A DNA stretch of 23,741 nucleotides from a virus: the IMG/VR virus record IMGVR_UViG_3300030943_000175, positions 1 to 23,741 of that record. One strand, given 5' to 3'. The notes under the pieces are model-generated. The model did no database searches, was not told where the DNA came from, and saw nothing but the letters and a program-made list of their open reading frames with translations. Position 1 is the first letter of the stretch. Every line of letters starts with the position of its first letter. The position numbers were made by a program, and so were the translations under genes. Below, piece by piece: positions 21,103 to 23,741 of the stretch.

Positions 21103-21314
21103 TTATTTCCGTTACTAAGTAGTTCATTATAGTAATCGTGATTTTCTTTACAATAGAAAATGCGGCTGTATATATAATCGGTATCTAAATAAAAGTGATC
21201 TTCCGAAAGTTCTACCAATACATCATCCATGCGTTTACGCTTCACATCGTAAAGTTCATAGAACATCTTCACTAAGCGCCTATCTCTTTTTTGTTTCAGA
21301 TGAGGATTCCGCAT
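21099..21314 (-). CDS. 71-residue antisense phage protein, unknown
   Basis: 71 residues starting at ATG 21312-21314; an upstream TTG start would fall in the promoter and is rejected. The product (MRNPHLKQKRDRRLVKMFYE, then RMDDVLVELSEDHFYLDTDY) is the kind of small basic helical protein often seen in Bacteroidota phages and elements. I know the look of the family but no function. The positively charged N-terminal helix and acidic C-terminal helix might bind nucleic acid. It is antisense to the 3' part of the plus operon's transcript, which ends at 21430-21478, and has its own promoter, so it may be expressed in the lysogen and opposed when the late operon is on. Confidence 0.65.
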   Translation of the reverse strand: MRNPHLKQKRDRRLVKMFYELYDVKRKRMDDVLVELSEDHFYLDTDYIYSRIFYCKENHDYYNELLSNGNN

Positions 21315-21334
21315 TACTTTGTATTGGGTTACTA

Positions 21335-21368
21335 CAAAAATAACAGACAAAATTTAACTTTCTACAAA
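21335..21368 (-). promoter_or_regulatory. Bacteroidota-type promoter for the antisense gene
   Basis: On the minus strand, TATTTTTG (21342-21335) matches the -7 element TAnnTTTG exactly. A TTTG (21368-21365) lies 22 bases further upstream, close to the usual 19-21. The start codon at 21314 is 20 bases downstream. Confidence 0.65.
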
Positions 21369-21429
21369 AAAAATTGTAACCTATTTTGTCACCTAACTTG
21401 TAACCTATTGCCACTTTTAAAAATTAATG

Positions 21430-21478
21430 AAGCAAAAAAGCACCATGTTGTTTTAATCAACACGGTGCTTTTTTGCTT
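21430..21478. terminator. Strong terminator, end of plus operon
   Basis: AAGCAAAAAAGCACC (21430-21444) pairs with GGTGCTTTTTTGCTT (21464-21478), then one mismatch and TGTTG/CAACA, leaving a 7-base loop. The T-run within the 3' arm provides a U-tract for plus-strand termination. The symmetrical A-run means it also works on the minus strand. Confidence 0.9.
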
Positions 21479-21701
21479 ATCCCTATCATTTATTATATCA
21501 ACTACTTAAACAATACTTAACCAGCCTTAATCATTAGCTCTAAAATTCAATCAAAATTATAACTTAATTCAACCATCAATCATCATTCGAAACTCTAAAT
21601 AAAAGCCGCAAAACGCGCAGAACTCCCGTGTCTAAAGGACTTCAATAAAATTTGCGCCCGCTGTGTTTTCACCTCTTTCAAAGTACCCCCTTCATTACAC
21701 A
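21479..21701. other. Phage right-end terminal region
   Basis: 223 bases with no supported gene. The outer part, read inward from the host, begins TGTGTAATGAAGGGGG and contains TTTGAAAGAGG and ATTGAAGTCC, possibly degenerate binding sites of a Mu-type transposase, but no clear repeat was found by eye. A pair GCGCA/TGCGC lies near 21616-21654. Base composition is AT-rich until about 21600, then mixed. Confidence 0.6.
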
Positions 21702-22313
21702 AAAAATGGTGATAATGGCTCCCAGGATCATTGGCCACCATAAAGGGGCTGGAATTTCCTTTTCGCTGGAAGTGGCTCGAAGTCCCCTAAAGGTCGAAAG
21801 TTGATTCAAGTGATTAAACATTTCAGCTACCAATTGAATTTGGAACTGGTTTTTAGGATTGAGATGTTCTATTTTATAAAAAACACGGTCAAACGATTCG
21901 GGCGTTTTTCGGCTTGGTTTCATTCGTTCCATGTTGGGAAATTCTTCGTCAATAACGTTGTATATAAAGTCGAGGTAAACGATCATAAGTTGTTTCGATT
22001 CAACAGTATCCGGATAAAATTTGATATCGTGATATAAACCCATCGCAGAACTACCTTCCCGACTTACATTGCCCCGTGTTTCATTCAATTGTCCCCACAC
22101 CATAAACACAATAAAGCTAAGCAGGAATGCATAAAAGCTGGCAATGGCCAGAAAAAGAAACCCGGTTACTTCGTTGTGCGACCGGAGAATTTTTACATTG
22201 ACATATCTGCGAAATAGAAAAGTGCCAAGCCCCCCAACGATTGCCCCCAAAGAAATGATCAAAATAAAAAGTACGAAAGTTGGTATTTGAAACAAATAAT
22301 AGGTGAAATCCAT
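21678..22313 (-). CDS. Host DUF4239 (bestrophin-like) protein, 3' end cut by prophage
   Basis: Starts at ATG 22311-22313; an upstream TTG would lie in the intergenic repeat. About 204 host residues remain, then 7 residues from phage DNA (CVMKGVL) and a stop. Matches the DUF4239 pattern: a membrane segment TFVLFILIISLGAIVGGLGT, another GFLFLAIASFYAFLLSFIVF, the YVNVKILRSHNEV stretch before it, and a cytosolic helical middle, then PAPLWWPMILGAIITIF, the start of the third membrane segment. The family normally finishes that segment, adds a fourth, and totals about 250 residues. The missing end should be on the far side of the prophage. Physiological role of the family is poorly known. Confidence 0.78.
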   Translation of the reverse strand: MDFTYYLFQIPTFVLFILIISLGAIVGGLGTFLFRRYVNVKILRSHNEVTGFLFLAIASFYAFLLSFIVFMVWGQLNETRGNVSREGSSAMGLYHDIKFYPDTVESKQLMIVYLDFIYNVIDEEFPNMERMKPSRKTPESFDRVFYKIEHLNPKNQFQIQLVAEMFNHLNQLSTFRGLRATSSEKEIPAPLWWPMILGAIITIFCVMKGVL

Positions 22314-22525
22314 CAGATATGAATGTTTGTAGTAAAAAAGTCGATAGAAGCAGGTAAGGTGCAACGCACCGGGATATTATAAATATCAGGCATCTATAAT
22401 TTCGGTGCTCTGCACCTTTTGTGTGTATTGTAACATAAATGCTACAAATATCAACGGTGCGCTACACCTAATAAGTGCTTGTATTATTTTACCCATACTA
22501 TCCTTCATAGAACCAGTTTTTTGTT
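22314..22525. repeat. Three GGTGC palindromes (REP-like) upstream of DUF4239 gene
   Basis: GGTGCAACGCACC (22358-22370), GGTGCTCTGCACC (22404-22416) and the imperfect GGTGCGCTACACC (22456-22468) are short palindromes spaced by 33 and 39 bases. ATAAATATC and ACAAATATC precede two spacers. The design is that of REP-like elements that are mobilised by RAYT transposases. The rest of this gap holds no gene. Confidence 0.65.
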
Positions 22526-22981
22526 TCAAAATGTTTTTTCTTTTTCTAAAGCCGCCACTTTTTCAAGCCGCCGCTTGAACCGTTCTTCAGGCTTAAAATC
22601 AGCGTTCAGGAATGTTTGAACCAATTCCCAGGCCAGGGCGGTGCCTGTTACCTTGCCGCCCAGGCACATCATGTTCATGTCATCGTCTTCAACACCCTGA
22701 TGAGCAGAAAAAGAATCTGTGATCAATGCTGCACGGACACCTGATATTTTATTGGCTGCAATGCAAGCACCAACGCCACTGCCACAGATCGCCAGTCCAC
22801 GGGTTATTTTACCTTCCGAAATTGCCCGAGCCAATGGCGCTATAAAATCGGGGTAATCATCTCCGGGAACCAACTCACTGGCGCCGAAATCTTTTATCCG
22901 GTAACCGGCAAAAGTAAGGGCAGCAGTCAGTTGTGTCTTTAGTTCAAACCCTCCGTGGTCGGCGGCTATACCGATGAGCAT
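22526..22981 (-). CDS. rpiB: Ribose-5-phosphate isomerase B (RpiB/LacAB family)
   Basis: 151 residues from the ATG at 22979-22981, the place where family members begin (IGIAADHGGFELK). A start at 23029 is possible and would overlap xfp by 22 bases. Interconverts ribose 5-phosphate and ribulose 5-phosphate in the non-oxidative pentose phosphate pathway, in the cytosol. Phosphate/substrate site residues Asp8 and His9 in ADHGG, catalytic Cys66 in AICGSGVG, and NKISGVRAALITD are all present. The usual EHND segment is replaced by VEDDDMN in HQGVEDDDMNMMCLGG, a variant I know from another RpiB branch. It directly follows xfp, whose product uses pentose phosphates. Confidence 0.93.
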   Translation of the reverse strand: MLIGIAADHGGFELKTQLTAALTFAGYRIKDFGASELVPGDDYPDFIAPLARAISEGKITRGLAICGSGVGACIAANKISGVRAALITDSFSAHQGVEDDDMNMMCLGGKVTGTALAWELVQTFLNADFKPEERFKRRLEKVAALEKEKTF

Positions 22982-23007
22982 TTCATCTCTTCGATATTCC
23001 AGGTTTT

Positions 23008-23741
23008 CTATGTTATCTTCTGATTCCATTTCCAGTTCAGTATTTCAGGCATGTCCTGTCCGTGTAAGTCGATGTATTTTTTGTGTTTGATAAGCTTATC
23101 TTTCATCATCTTCTTCAGCTTAGCACCATTGGCTCCCAATTGTGGCAATCGGTTAATCACATCCAGAACCAGGTGAAACCGGTCCATATCGTTCAAAACG
23201 GTCATGTCGAAATAAGTGGTGATGGTTCCTTCTTCCTTGTAACCGCGCACATGAATGTTTTCGTGATTGGTCCGGCGGTAAGTCATGCGATGAATGAGCC
23301 AGGGGTAACCATGAAACGCGAAAACAATTGGTTTATCTTTGGTGAAAAGCGCATCGAAATCCGGGTCACTTAATCCGTGCGGATGCTCCGTGTCAGGTTG
23401 AAGCTTCATCAGATCGACCACATTGATTACCCTGATTTTCAATTCAGGTAAATGTTCACGAAGGATGGAGACTGCGGCCAGTGTTTCGAGTGTGGGTACG
23501 TCGCCGCAGCAAGCCATTACCACATCCGGTTCGGCATTCTGATCGTTACTTGCCCATTGCCAGATTCCGATGCCTGCGGTGCAATGTACGACCGCTTCTT
23601 CCATGGTTAACCATTGTGGCGCCTGGTATTTTCCGGCGATTACAACATTCACATAATGACGGCTCCTCAAACAATGATCCCACACCGATAGCAAACAGTT
23701 GGCTTCGGGAGGAAGATAAACGCGCACGATGGAAGCCTTTT
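23008..23741 (-). CDS. xfp: Phosphoketolase, C-terminal part; 5' end beyond window
   Basis: About 244 C-terminal residues of a protein that normally has about 800. The frame runs off the right edge without a start; a GTG at 23727 is internal (preceding codons give KASI). Matches Xfp/Xpk: [100 protein letters not shown]. Thiamine-diphosphate enzyme that splits xylulose 5-phosphate or fructose 6-phosphate to acetyl phosphate plus an aldose phosphate. With rpiB immediately downstream it suggests a pentose phosphoketolase unit. Confidence 0.95.
   Translation of the reverse strand, partial: KASIVRVYLPPEANCLLSVWDHCLRSRHYVNVVIAGKYQAPQWLTMEEAVVHCTAGIGIWQWASNDQNAEPDVVMACCGDVPTLETLAAVSILREHLPELKIRVINVVDLMKLQPDTEHPHGLSDPDFDALFTKDKPIVFAFHGYPWLIHRMTYRRTNHENIHVRGYKEEGTITTYFDMTVLNDMDRFHLVLDVINRLPQLGANGAKLKKMMKDKLIKHKKYIDLHGQDMPEILNWKWNQKIT

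Larger units (their letters stand above)
1..21701. mobile_element. Mu-like prophage, late half and right end
   Basis: Nearly all genes here are virion or lysis genes in two divergent operons. Families of Mu type recur: Gp36-like, Gp29/Gp30-like portal-MuF, gpG-like, ClpP-type protease, DUF2586 sheath, Gp41-like frameshifted chaperones, tape measure, Gp44-Gp47-like baseplate proteins. The right end is placed at about 21701 because the host DUF4239 gene stops matching its family there and the inward strand begins TGTGTAATG, a 5'-TG end as in Mu. The left end, transposase and repressor are outside the window. No tyrosine or serine integrase is seen, consistent with transposition. The exact end base is uncertain by a few nucleotides. 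Confidence 0.85.

Noticed and set aside
21099-21314. Immunity protein for the portal-linked nuclease domain
   Set aside because: It is two genes away on the other strand, looks like a common small phage protein and shows no sequence sign of binding the toxin; kept only as an untested idea.
23008-23727. Phosphoketolase start at the GTG at 23727
   Set aside because: The frame continues upstream to the window edge with residues typical of internal Xfp sequence (KASI before VRVYLPP), so the gene is cut by the window.

Overview
The window holds the structural (late) half of a Mu-like transposable prophage, about positions 1-21701, followed by about 2 kb of host chromosome. The host looks like a Bacteroidota: a -7 element of the TAnnTTTG type precedes the gene at 21314, Shine-Dalgarno sites are mostly absent, short tandem repeats of 7-11 bp fill the gene junctions, and the flanking host genes are a phosphoketolase, a ribose-5-phosphate isomerase B and a DUF4239 membrane protein. 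The phage assignment rests on the set of Mu-type families: Gp36-like DUF1320 protein, Gp29-like portal fused to a MuF head protein, gpG-like protein, ClpP-type head protease, DUF2586 sheath, frameshifted tail chaperones, Gp44/Gp45/Gp46/Gp47-like baseplate proteins. No early genes (transposase, repressor) are in the window; they should lie to the left.

Layout. The late genes form two divergent operons fired from a control region at 14382-14596. The plus operon (14597-21102) carries the small terminase, a coupled 59-residue protein, the large terminase, a head-completion protein, a portal-MuF-nuclease fusion, the gpG-like protein and a tail-terminator-like protein. It ends at a strong hairpin terminator (21430-21478). 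The minus operon (14381 down to 1) carries the head protease/scaffold, major capsid protein, a small Lys-rich protein, sheath, tube, the tail chaperone pair made by a -1 frameshift, tape measure, DUF6046-like hub protein, gpD-like hub, spike, gp25/W-like protein, a lysis cassette (GH19 endolysin, a membrane coiled-coil protein, a candidate one-piece spanin), a LysM protein, baseplate J, a Gp48-position protein and two tail-fibre/adhesin proteins, the last cut by the window edge. A small antisense gene (21099-21314) with its own promoter sits inside the 3' untranslated part of the plus operon.

Boundary. The host DUF4239 gene (minus strand) loses its family C-terminus at about 21701, where the sequence entering the phage starts with TGTGTAATG, as expected for the 5'-TG end of a Mu-type element. 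The prophage therefore appears to have landed inside this gene. Beyond it lie a REP-like triplet of GGTGC palindromes, rpiB, and the 3' part of xfp.

Most notable: (i) an 844-residue fusion of portal, minor head protein and a C-terminal domain resembling CdiA-type tRNases; (ii) an almost canonical T TTT TTA slippery site that reveals a chaperone extension not visible as a normal ORF; (iii) a tail chaperone with an apparent signal peptide; (iv) a lipoprotein with a C-terminal membrane anchor that fits a unimolecular spanin; (v) recurrent exact-period short repeats and TTTAAA-N5-TTTAAA motifs at gene junctions; (vi) hairpins placed just after the major capsid, tube and portal genes.
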